A stretch of 46,527 nt of DNA from Lachnospiraceae bacterium (GTDB lineage: Bacteria > Bacillota > Clostridia > Lachnospirales > Lachnospiraceae), in assembly GCA_900770345.1 (NCBI GenBank), contig CAAGKF010000053.1:1-46527 (forward strand), given 5' to 3'. The notes beneath the pieces are model-generated. The model ran no database searches and was not told the origin of the DNA. It was given only the letters and a program-made list of their open reading frames with translations. Of the stretch, positions 1-7,419 are shown piece after piece (position 1 is the first letter of the stretch; each line of letters starts with the position of its first letter). The position numbers and the translations under genes are program-made.

Positions 1-364
1 CCAGTTCAGTATTACTCAAGTCATACAGATAATCTTTCAACAGCACTGCATCCTTCAAAGCGAACCGGCGCACCGTCAGAATGTCTGGCATATCGTCATG
101 ATCCTGCCGAAAACGGTAGTAATCTGTTGAGTTGGTGGCTAGAACAAATTCAAACTCCACTTCCGGGAATAGGTCGCACAGGTACTGGGTATAGCTATCC
201 AGCATCTGATTTCCCCACAGGGCGACGACCACTTTTTCCTTTTTATCGGTCTGGGGCGTGCTGTTCTCCCCAGAGGTTCCGCTGTTGGTGCTCTGTCCTC
301 CGCAGCCAGTCAGCATTGCTGCTGTCATGATCATGGCAAGCACTGAACATACCAATTTCTTCAT
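1..364 (-). CDS. ABC transporter solute-binding lipoprotein (3' end outside window)
   Basis: The 5' part of a gene whose stop lies beyond the left edge; about 121 residues are visible. The start ATG at 364 follows AGAGGATAAAAT, a fair ribosome site. The N terminus is a lipoprotein signal: MKK, a hydrophobic stretch, then the lipobox LTGC at residues 19-22 (Cys22 would be lipidated). A Ser/Thr/Gly-rich linker follows, then KVVVALWGNQ and a segment ending in DDMPDILTVRR, resembling the first lobe of family 1 extracellular solute-binding proteins (usually sugar binders). It lies downstream of the EAL gene on the same strand and may be co-transcribed with the sensor kinase, so it could feed a ligand to signalling or transport. 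No permease or ATPase gene is visible, and the ligand is unknown. Confidence 0.75.
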   Translation of the reverse strand, partial: MKKLVCSVLAMIMTAAMLTGCGGQSTNSGTSGENSTPQTDKKEKVVVALWGNQMLDSYTQYLCDLFPEVEFEFVLATNSTDYYRFRQDHDDMPDILTVRRFALKDAVLLKDYLYDLSNTEL

Positions 365-412
365 ATTTTATCCTCTCTGCTTTAGATGTAAATATATTTT
401 ATCTTGGTCTTA

Positions 413-460
413 AGTCCTCCGACGGCGCCGGTAAAGAAGAGATCGCCGGGCAGGAGGACT
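413..460 (-). other. Imperfect inverted repeat after the EAL gene
   Basis: Arms AGTCCTCC (413-420) and GGAGGACT (453-460) pair perfectly, with an inner GGCG/CGCC pairing. The outer arm overlaps the stop codon of the EAL gene. There is no run of T on either side, so it could be a weak terminator or a processing stem between the EAL gene and the lipoprotein gene. Confidence 0.35.
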
Positions 461-2111
461 ATCCCTCCCACAGTTCTTCAAATTCCGTTACAGGCATGGG
501 CTTTGCGTAGTAATATCCCTGTGCATAATCGCAGCCCACTGCCCGCAGGCGCTGCACCTGCTCACGAGTCTCCACGCCCTCAGCCACCACGCTCAAACGC
601 AGCCTGTGGGCCATGCTGACCACATCATTCAGAATACTCTGATTGGCGGGTTTCGCAATTTCGTTCTGAATAAACTTCATATCCAGCTTCAGAATGTCCA
701 AGGTCATCTGGCTGAGCATGTTCAGGGAAGAGTATCCGCTGCCGAAGTCATCCATCTCCACGATAAAGCCCTGGCTGCGCAGTTCCTCTACCGCGCTGAT
801 GATCTGGCCGGAGTTTTCCGCATAGGCGTTCTCCGTGATCTCAAGATGCAGATACCCGGGGTCAATGCCGTACTTTTGAATGAGCCCTCGAAGCGTATCG
901 ACCAGCTGGCTTTGGTACACATCCACCCTGGACACATTCACAGATACAGGCAGGAGCTGGTATCCCTTGTCCTGCCATTCCCGGAGTTGGGCACATACCT
1001 GCTCCCAGACATATTGATCCAGGCGGGAAATGAACCCATTTTTCTCAAACAGGGGGGTAAATTCGCCAGGGGACATGAAGCCCCACTCCGGATGGATCCA
1101 GCGCACCAATGCTTCGGCTCCTGCCATACGATCCGCATTCAGGCTGTATTTGGGCTGATAGTAGACCACAAATTGTTTTTCAGCCAAGGCAGTCTCCATG
1201 GCATCTGTGATCGCCTTTTCACGCAGCAGCTTGTCGCGGAGCGTATCATCATAAACGGCAAAGGAATGATTATACTGTCCCTTAACGCTTTTCGCCGCCA
1301 GAAGCGCGCGATCACACATTTGCTCCACCGACACGGAGCGGTCAGTGATCTCATAGATGCCCAATTTTATAGAGATATTGTCCATGATATTGGGCCGATC
1401 GGAAAAGGATTCACCGAAAAAGAATTCTCTGTCTGACCGTTCCTTTTCCCTCTCCTGAAGGCACAGAAAACAGTCCGCACCGTATCGGCCACAGATGCCG
1501 CCGCTCTCGCCAACTACCTTCTGAAGGGCCGCAGCGGCTTTCAGCAGCAGATGATCGCCAGCTTCCCGTCCAAATATGTCGTTGTACAGCTTGAAATTTT
1601 CGATGTCGGAGCAGACGATCGTAAACTCCTGTTCAGCATCTGTGTCCAGCAGTTCCTGCACTTTGTAGTAAAAATATTCCTTGCTGTAAAGGCCGGTAAG
1701 CCGGTCGTACTGGAATTGGTTGACCATGGCGGCAGTCTCCCGCAGCTTGATCAGGCTGGCTACCCGGTGCAAAATCACCTGAGGGCGGTATGGCTTAGGC
1801 ACAAAATCCGTAGCTCCGTGAGCCAGTGCAACCACTTCGTCGCTCTCACTATCGCCCTGGGTCGTCACGATGACCGGGATAAGAGATAGCTCCGCATCGT
1901 CCCGAATCCGATCCAGAAAGGTATAGCCGTCCATCACCGGCATCATCACATCCAGCAGGATCAGGGAGATGCTGTCCTTGTGCAGATGCAACACATCCAA
2001 TGCCTCCTGGCCATTTTCTGCCTCAAGAACCCGATAGCTGCCGGACAATATATCGCACAGAATCGCCCGGTTCAATTCGTTATCTTCTACAACAAGAATC
2101 TGCTTTTGCAT
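459..2111 (-). CDS. Response regulator with REC, degenerate GGDEF and intact EAL (c-di-GMP phosphodiesterase)
   Basis: A 550-residue cytoplasmic protein. Residues about 4-120 are a receiver with VVEDN, the phospho-acceptor Asp near 54 (LLDVMMPVMDG) and the KPY lysine. Residues about 135-290 are a GGDEF fold whose signature reads RYGADCF near 210, so it is not expected to make c-di-GMP. Residues about 310-550 are an EAL domain with EALVRW near 332, the Asn of NVS, Glu of ITEN, DDFGSGYSSL, KLD, VVAEGVET and the final QG/KP block, so the phosphodiesterase residues look intact. Predicted role: hydrolysis of c-di-GMP under control of receiver phosphorylation. I chose the ATG at 2111 over an in-frame TTG at 2159 because 2111 gives MQKQILVVEDN, the usual start of a receiver, after a purine-rich stretch. 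It lies downstream of the hybrid kinase on the same strand, which is its likely phosphate source through an Hpt protein. Confidence 0.9.
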   Translation of the reverse strand: MQKQILVVEDNELNRAILCDILSGSYRVLEAENGQEALDVLHLHKDSISLILLDVMMPVMDGYTFLDRIRDDAELSLIPVIVTTQGDSESDEVVALAHGATDFVPKPYRPQVILHRVASLIKLRETAAMVNQFQYDRLTGLYSKEYFYYKVQELLDTDAEQEFTIVCSDIENFKLYNDIFGREAGDHLLLKAAAALQKVVGESGGICGRYGADCFLCLQEREKERSDREFFFGESFSDRPNIMDNISIKLGIYEITDRSVSVEQMCDRALLAAKSVKGQYNHSFAVYDDTLRDKLLREKAITDAMETALAEKQFVVYYQPKYSLNADRMAGAEALVRWIHPEWGFMSPGEFTPLFEKNGFISRLDQYVWEQVCAQLREWQDKGYQLLPVSVNVSRVDVYQSQLVDTLRGLIQKYGIDPGYLHLEITENAYAENSGQIISAVEELRSQGFIVEMDDFGSGYSSLNMLSQMTLDILKLDMKFIQNEIAKPANQSILNDVVSMAHRLRLSVVAEGVETREQVQRLRAVGCDYAQGYYYAKPMPVTEFEELWEG

Positions 2112-2171
2112 GTTCACACTCTTTTCCCTTTTTGCTCTCACGAAAGACACATCACTCAAAGCGGCGAGCGC

Positions 2172-2260
2172 TTAGCATGTCAAATCCCGCGCGATGGTTT
2201 TGACCACCTCATCCATCACAACGGGCTTAACCGTTGACTGTTTATGCTTGGCGGCATGAT
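2172..2260 (-). pseudogene. Relic of a receiver-domain C terminus
   Basis: Between the hybrid kinase and the EAL gene, one minus frame reads KPVVMDEVVKTIARDLTC then stop (TAA at 2172-2174). This matches the last beta strand and helix of a receiver, beginning with the conserved Lys-Pro. The same frame upstream is garbled (HAAKHKQSTV) and meets a TGA before any receiver core. No start codon or ribosome site serves it. I read it as what is left of another receiver protein or of a tandem duplication. Short length limits certainty. Confidence 0.4.
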
Positions 2261-2300
2261 ATTCACTTCTGCTTCTACGAATTCAAGACAGCCAGTTCTC

Positions 2301-5300
2301 CTATGCCTCCAAATATTTTCCAACGATTTCTTCCAGCTCCTCCAGGTTGAGGGGCTTTGCGATATGCTCGTTCATTCCGGCGTCTTTGGATTTCTTAATA
2401 TCCTCTTCGAAGGCATTGGCACTGACCGCAATGATTGGAAGGGTATCAGCATCCGGCCTGTCCAGGGAGCGGATCAAACGGGTCGCCTCATACCCCTCCA
2501 TGACCGGCATCTGAATATCCATCAATACCATCCCATAGTATCCGGGCGCAGAAGATCGGACCATTTCAACAGCGACCTTGCCGTTTTCCGCTTCCTCAAC
2601 CTGAACGTCCATTTCAGACAAAATGGCCGCAGCGATTTCCCGGTTCAGATCATTATCCTCCACCAAAAGGATTCTTCTCCCTTTGAGATGCATATTGCTC
2701 TTTGCCTCGCCCTGGTGCATCGGCTCTGCTTCGATCGAAGCGTTCAGGACTTCATACAGATCAGACAGGAACAGCGGCTTCGCGCAGAACGCAGTCACGC
2801 CCGCCTTCCTTGCCTCCTCCTCAATTTCCGTCCAATCGTAGGCAGTCAAAATGATAATGGGCGTATCGTCTCCGATGACGGAGCGGATTTGACGGACCAC
2901 TTCCACGCCATTGAGATCCGGCATCAACCAGTCGATAATAAAGGCCTTGTAGGGTTTGCCGCCTTCGTGGGCAAACTTTGCTTTGTAAACCGCTTCCTTG
3001 CCGGACATAGTCCACTCCGGATTCATGCCGATGACTTCCAGCATCCGGGTCACACTGGCGCAGGTATCCATGTTGTCGTCCGCCACAAGTGCCCGCAGAC
3101 CCTCCAGATTCTTGATGGTCGTGATCTTGTGTGAGTTCTCTCCGACCCGGAACCGGAAGGAGATGGTGAATTCCGTCCCCTCGCCCTTCCTGCTTTTCAC
3201 AGAAATGGTACCGCCCATCATATCCACGATATTCTTGGTGATGGCCATGCCCAGGCCGGTTCCCGGGATTCCGCTCACAGTACTGGATTCTTCACGGGTG
3301 AAAGGTTCAAAAATGTGCTTTGCAAACTCCTCGCTCATGCCGATGCCGGTGTCGCTGATTACAAATTCATATTTTGCAAAGCCATCCTGGTCCGGAGTGC
3401 CCTTCTGAATAATTCGGATGCCAACCGTACCGCCCGGTATCGTAAACTTGATGGCATTACTCATGCAGTTGAGGAGCACCTGATTCAGCCGCAGCTTATC
3501 GCAGACAACGTCCTCATTGACGACCTCCACCGTGTCGATCAGGAAATTCAGACGCTTGGCATTGACATCAGCCTGCAAAATATTTCTCAGGTCGTGCATC
3601 ACCGTGGAAAGATGACATTCCTGTTCCTCGATCTTGAGCCGTCCGCTTTCGATCCTGCTCATATCCAGCACATCGTTAATGAGCGAAAGCAGATGGTTGC
3701 TGGAGGTCATGATCTTTTTGAGATAATCCTCCAGGAGCTTCGGGTTGTCCAGGTGGGTGGCGGCCAGTGAGGTAAAGCCGATGATGGCATTCATGGGCGT
3801 CCGAATGTCGTGAGACATGTTGTTCAGGAAGTTCGTCTTGGCCTGATTGGCGTGCTCCGCCAGGATGAGCGCTTCTTTTACTTCTTTGGCCGCTTCACGG
3901 GTCTTCTTGACATATACAACACCGATGATCACAACCGCAGCAGCCAGTACAAGGACGACTGCCAAGACAGCAAACGCATTATCCTTTATAAAATCCGCGA
4001 AAGTCGTGCTTTTCGGCGCTGTAGCATAATAGGTAAGCGCACCGTTTATGGCGGGATCAGGGACAGCGTCGATCACCTGATTCAAAATATGTAAAAGATG
4101 CATATTATCCCGGCGTACGGCGAAAGACACAGAGATGTTTTTCGACAGTGTAACGCACATCAATCCATCATAATGGTTGGTCTGGATGATATGGTCTACT
4201 CTGTTCGCACTAAAGACAGTGCAGTCTGCTTCCCCCTTGCGGACCATGCTGATACAGTCCTGTTCAGAAGCGGCATCGACCACCGTCCAGGAAGGATAAT
4301 TGTTTTCTACATACAAATGTGTTTCTGTACTGCTGCCAAGGATCGCAACAACATTTTCGGCATTTTCATTGAATCCGCCGTTATTCACCAAAGCGATCAT
4401 GCTTGTGCCTATGCCGCTTTTTGCCACATACATCTGTGACTGTTCTGCATAATAGCGGTCAAAATAGGCCGGGAAAATGCAGTCCACCGTTCCGCCCTGC
4501 AGTGCAGCCCGCATCTCAGCTGCATTGGAGAATGCGACCGGTTCAAATTCCAACGTGGCATTATACAGGCAGTTCCCTGCGATGCTGAGGAAATCGTACA
4601 GGGCACCGGTCAGTTCTCCGGTGGTATCATCTTTATCGCAATAGGCCAGATAATCGTCCAAATAGCCGACCCTGATCTTTTCATGCTCCTGTAACCAGTT
4701 CAAATCCTCGGTTGGAAGGCTTTTACTGGCATTGTTGTTCAGATACTTCTGATACAATCCTTCATTGTAATACCGGTTTGCGTTCAGCAGCAGGTGCATG
4801 GCTTCATCCAGTTCAGCCTTCAGATCCGGGCGGGCGGAATTGATTGCAAAATAAAAGTCAGAACTGCCGATCTGAACCATGGGAACTGTATTCTCAAAGG
4901 GATAGGAATCCACGGCGACCACCGCATCGAGCTCACCCTTTTCCAGCATTTCCACCATGGCATAATCTCCGTTGCAGGGTATGGTGTCTACTTCGACTGC
5001 GTGCTTTTGTGCCCATTCCTGGAACAGGTCAGCCTGAATGCTTCCCGCGTTGACGCCGATCCGTTTTTCTTCAAGGGTGGAATAATCCGTTTCGTCGATC
5101 CCCGTATCGTTGTTGCTGACATATAAATAATAGCTCTCCGTGCCCATAGGGTAAGAGGAAAACAGCATTTCCGTTTCCCGCTCCGGGGTATAGGATACGT
5201 CGCTCATCAGATCGATTTCTCCATCCTTGAGCATTTGCAGCAGTTCCGGCCAGGAATCTTCCACATATTCGTATCTCCAGCCTGTATAGGCTGCAAGATC

Positions 5301-5507
5301 CTGCTGATAATCGTAGGCATAGCCGCCCATGTGCCCGTTTTCATCCTTGATGTTAAACGGGCAGGGATAAAAGCCTACCCGAACAGTCTTTTGCTCCGTG
5401 TCCGCTGCAAAAACCGTCAGTGGACAGACTGTCGTCAAAAGAACTGCAAGGCAGAAAGCAACGACAGCAATTTTTTGTATCAAAGTGCGACCAAATTTGT
5501 TTTCCAT
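2301..5507 (-). CDS. BvgS/EvgS-like hybrid sensor histidine kinase with two solute-binding sensor domains
   Basis: A 1068-residue membrane kinase. A signal sequence (about 1-35, VFA end) precedes two family 3 solute-binding domains (about 42-265 and 280-505), which in BvgS/EvgS fold outside the membrane and bind small ligands. One transmembrane helix (about 508-532) leads to a DHp domain with the phospho-acceptor His near 566 (NMSHDIRTPMNAIIGF), then an ATPase domain with NAIKF, DTGIGM and GTGLGM. Two receivers follow: REC1 (about 805-925, Asp near 857 in IIDWLMPD, KPL) and REC2 (about 950-1066, Asp near 995 in LMDIQMP, KPL). Both receivers keep their key residues. No Hpt domain follows REC2, so phosphate would need a separate Hpt. 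The ATG at 5507 has GAGGA five bases upstream. It is first in a minus-strand set with the EAL gene and the solute-binding lipoprotein, suggesting ligand-controlled c-di-GMP hydrolysis (inference). Confidence 0.92.
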   Translation of the reverse strand: MENKFGRTLIQKIAVVAFCLAVLLTTVCPLTVFAADTEQKTVRVGFYPCPFNIKDENGHMGGYAYDYQQDLAAYTGWRYEYVEDSWPELLQMLKDGEIDLMSDVSYTPERETEMLFSSYPMGTESYYLYVSNNDTGIDETDYSTLEEKRIGVNAGSIQADLFQEWAQKHAVEVDTIPCNGDYAMVEMLEKGELDAVVAVDSYPFENTVPMVQIGSSDFYFAINSARPDLKAELDEAMHLLLNANRYYNEGLYQKYLNNNASKSLPTEDLNWLQEHEKIRVGYLDDYLAYCDKDDTTGELTGALYDFLSIAGNCLYNATLEFEPVAFSNAAEMRAALQGGTVDCIFPAYFDRYYAEQSQMYVAKSGIGTSMIALVNNGGFNENAENVVAILGSSTETHLYVENNYPSWTVVDAASEQDCISMVRKGEADCTVFSANRVDHIIQTNHYDGLMCVTLSKNISVSFAVRRDNMHLLHILNQVIDAVPDPAINGALTYYATAPKSTTFADFIKDNAFAVLAVVLVLAAAVVIIGVVYVKKTREAAKEVKEALILAEHANQAKTNFLNNMSHDIRTPMNAIIGFTSLAATHLDNPKLLEDYLKKIMTSSNHLLSLINDVLDMSRIESGRLKIEEQECHLSTVMHDLRNILQADVNAKRLNFLIDTVEVVNEDVVCDKLRLNQVLLNCMSNAIKFTIPGGTVGIRIIQKGTPDQDGFAKYEFVISDTGIGMSEEFAKHIFEPFTREESSTVSGIPGTGLGMAITKNIVDMMGGTISVKSRKGEGTEFTISFRFRVGENSHKITTIKNLEGLRALVADDNMDTCASVTRMLEVIGMNPEWTMSGKEAVYKAKFAHEGGKPYKAFIIDWLMPDLNGVEVVRQIRSVIGDDTPIIILTAYDWTEIEEEARKAGVTAFCAKPLFLSDLYEVLNASIEAEPMHQGEAKSNMHLKGRRILLVEDNDLNREIAAAILSEMDVQVEEAENGKVAVEMVRSSAPGYYGMVLMDIQMPVMEGYEATRLIRSLDRPDADTLPIIAVSANAFEEDIKKSKDAGMNEHIAKPLNLEELEEIVGKYLEA

Positions 5508-5661
5508 ATTTTTCCTCGCTGTCTTCTGTTTTCTGCACCTGCATATTCGCTCAATCGTTAATTTGAAGCAAACACATATTGTGGTGCTTTAATTTTACCA
5601 TCTTATTCGCTGGTTGCCCCGCATCAGATGAATTAACAAACTGAAATGGAGCGCTCATAAG

Positions 5662-5847
5662 TTATTCAGGACGGTTTTCCACACTCAGGTAAGTCCGGAT
5701 CGCACTTACTGTCGCCGCATGATCCCGCTTTACCGCATCCATAATCAAAGAGGCTTCTTCAGGGACACCGCCGGCTTCCGAACGAAGCAGCTCCGTCAGC
5801 TTACTTGCCGAAGCCCCCAGTCGGTCAAAACCAAGGGTTGACTCCAT
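5662..5847 (-). pseudogene. Possible tail of an Hpt phosphotransfer domain (remnant)
   Basis: An open frame of 61 residues with no ribosome site and a stop eight codons before its ATG. After the first residues it is alpha-helical: LGASASKLTELL, then a Pro/Glu-rich turn, then a long helix ending AIRTYLSV. The pattern resembles helices after the phospho-histidine of Hpt domains (LGA..L..L then a final helix with a YL pair), but the helix carrying the histidine is missing. The assignment is a pattern judgement only. The location, next to two hybrid kinases that lack an Hpt, makes a lost phosphotransfer module plausible. It may instead be meaningless read-through. Confidence 0.3.
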
Positions 5848-6226
5848 TATCCGTAGTAACGGTCACAGCTCCGTCAATTTCGACCGTGCCATGATTTTTG
5901 ATAACATACCAATTGTAAGACATATACGTACCGCCGTTCAAAGTGGCGCTTGCACCGGGAAAGTTCACAACGGCTGCGTTTCCGCTGCCCGCAGCAGTAA
6001 TCGCCGCTTCCAGCGTTGCATATCCCTCTTTGCCAATCCTGGCAACAGCAGAATCTGCAGCATCGGCAGAATTGGCAGCATCTGCAGATTCGGAAGAATC
6101 CGAAGAATTCGTACTCGCAGGGGCTACGATATTGTCAGAATCCGTACTCACAGATTCTGTCGTGTTTGTAAGCTCTTCCAGATTAAGATCGCCCTGGTTT
6201 TCATCGTTTCCCGCCGCCATTGACAC
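5825..6226 (-). pseudogene. Fragment of a clostridial surface/adhesin-like repeat protein
   Basis: An open frame of 133 residues beginning at GTG with no ribosome site, signal peptide or anchor. The first half is acidic and low in complexity (Ser, Asp, Ala, Asn). The second half, IGKEGYATLEAAITAA then LNGGTY, VIKNHGTVEIDGAVTV and DNGVNPW, matches the style of repeats in large secreted beta-helix proteins of gut Clostridia, where a YATL(D/E)EA segment opens a repeat. It stops abruptly at NPWF, where homologous repeats would continue, and overlaps the Hpt-like remnant in another frame. I read it as an internal piece of a large gene left by recombination. Upstream, 6227-6410 holds nothing convincing. 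Confidence 0.4.
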
Positions 6227-6410
6227 TATTTTTGTAATTTGTAACCATTAAGGTAAAAAAAGAAAGCTGCTATCCTCCCTCCCACTTCCCCGGCTCATAT
6301 TTCACGGCACACCGCTTCATCCCACGCTTTGCCTGCATTGCTTCCATTCTCCTCTCACATGACCGACCACGCAGAAATCGTACTTTTTCTTCATTTGATC
6401 TCCCGGATGC

Positions 6411-7238
6411 TCACCGAAACCTTGCCAGACTTTTCAGCAGCCGGGCCGAATTAACGGGCTTTGCAAGGAAGTCATCCATGCCCACGTCCGCTGCCCGCTG
6501 CCGATTCTCCGGGGACGCATTCGCTGTAAAGGCGATAATAGGAATATTGGCCCGGATCCGGTTCGGGAACTTCCGGATCCGCAGCGTCGACTCATACCCG
6601 TCCATCACCGGCATTTCAATATCCATCAATATGAACTGATAGTAACCGGGCTCCTGGGCTTTCACAGCTTCGATCGCTTCGACACCGTTGGTTGATTCCT
6701 CAACCAGGAGTCCCCGGTCCACAAGGATCTCCTTCAGGATCTCGCGGTTCAGTTCGTTGTCATCCGCAAGGAGAACGCGCCGCCCCTTCAGCATTTCGAT
6801 GTTTGCCGGGTCTTCCGCAGCCGTTTCATCGTTTACCGGTTCTCCAAGGGCATGGGTGATCGTTGTTCCCATGTCCGCGAGGACCGACTGCATTTTCTCC
6901 AGATATGTGGGGGCTTCCGAATCATGCCTCCTGCCCAGTTCCGCGTATCCGACGGCACTGTTCAGCGCTGTCCGCAGATTTTTTAAAGACGTTCTGTTGA
7001 ATTCTGCTGCTTTTCTCGCCGCTTCCAGTTCGATTTCCAGCAGGTCGATTTTTTTGAGAAGCATCTCATAATTGGACTGCGAACTCCGGGTATGCCCGTT
7101 TGGGTATTGAAGATCGAACTCAATCGTTACGCCCAGCACATCCAGGCACTCCTGCAGTTCTTCAAACGTCATGCTTTCTCTGGCGAGCTTTTTATACAAA
7201 GAGGATGGAAGCATCCCCATTCTTTTTACGGAATACAT
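6411..7238 (-). CDS. Receiver protein with a histidine-less DHp-like segment
   Basis: About 275 residues from the ATG at 7238. The N terminus (SSLYKKLARESMTFEELQECLDVLGV) looks like the second half of a lambda-repressor-type helix-turn-helix. A coiled coil follows, then EFNRTSLKNLRTALNSAVGY, which aligns with the kinase consensus F-L-A-N-M-S-H-E-L-R-T-P-L-N but has Lys where the phospho-acceptor His should be. No ATPase domain follows. The C-terminal 120 residues are a complete receiver (ADDNELNR, LMDIEMP with the Asp, AFTAN, AKP). The frame stays open to a TTG at 7343 (310 residues), but that extension has no ribosome site and would begin almost at the probable transcription start; the ATG at 7238 also lacks a clear site, so the start is uncertain. 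It lies divergent to the dCache kinase. Possible roles: phosphate sink, dimerising regulator or decaying hybrid kinase. Confidence 0.7.
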   Translation of the reverse strand: MYSVKRMGMLPSSLYKKLARESMTFEELQECLDVLGVTIEFDLQYPNGHTRSSQSNYEMLLKKIDLLEIELEAARKAAEFNRTSLKNLRTALNSAVGYAELGRRHDSEAPTYLEKMQSVLADMGTTITHALGEPVNDETAAEDPANIEMLKGRRVLLADDNELNREILKEILVDRGLLVEESTNGVEAIEAVKAQEPGYYQFILMDIEMPVMDGYESTLRIRKFPNRIRANIPIIAFTANASPENRQRAADVGMDDFLAKPVNSARLLKSLARFR

Positions 7239-7329
7239 CTGCAAGACAAAAGGCAGAAAAAAGTGGACAATTTTGCCGGCTGGTTTCTGTGCAAAATGAA
7301 AAGTCTGCCATTCATCAGAAAGAATATGA

Positions 7330-7358
7330 TTGCCGAAACTCAATGCTGTCTTTATAAT
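7330..7358 (+). promoter_or_regulatory. Predicted promoter of the dCache hybrid kinase
   Basis: -35 TTGCCG (7330-7335), a 17-bp spacer and a perfect -10 TATAAT (7353-7358), about 60 bases before the kinase start codon. It lies in the divergent interval shared with the receiver gene on the other strand. Confidence 0.6.
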
Positions 7359-7419
7359 AGTATATGATAAGAGTGGTCATACGCTTCTATTACGCGCCGA
7401 ATACGAAGGGAGCACACAT

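Noticed and set aside
606..1436. A 276-residue open frame on the plus strand opposite the EAL gene.
   Set aside because: It has no ribosome site, its composition is that of an antisense shadow, and the opposite frame has clear REC and EAL motifs.
6270..6390. Possible micro-ORFs of about 25 codons on the minus strand between the surface-protein fragment and the receiver gene.
   Set aside because: The GGAG is only one or two bases from the candidate ATG, and the peptides are basic and featureless.
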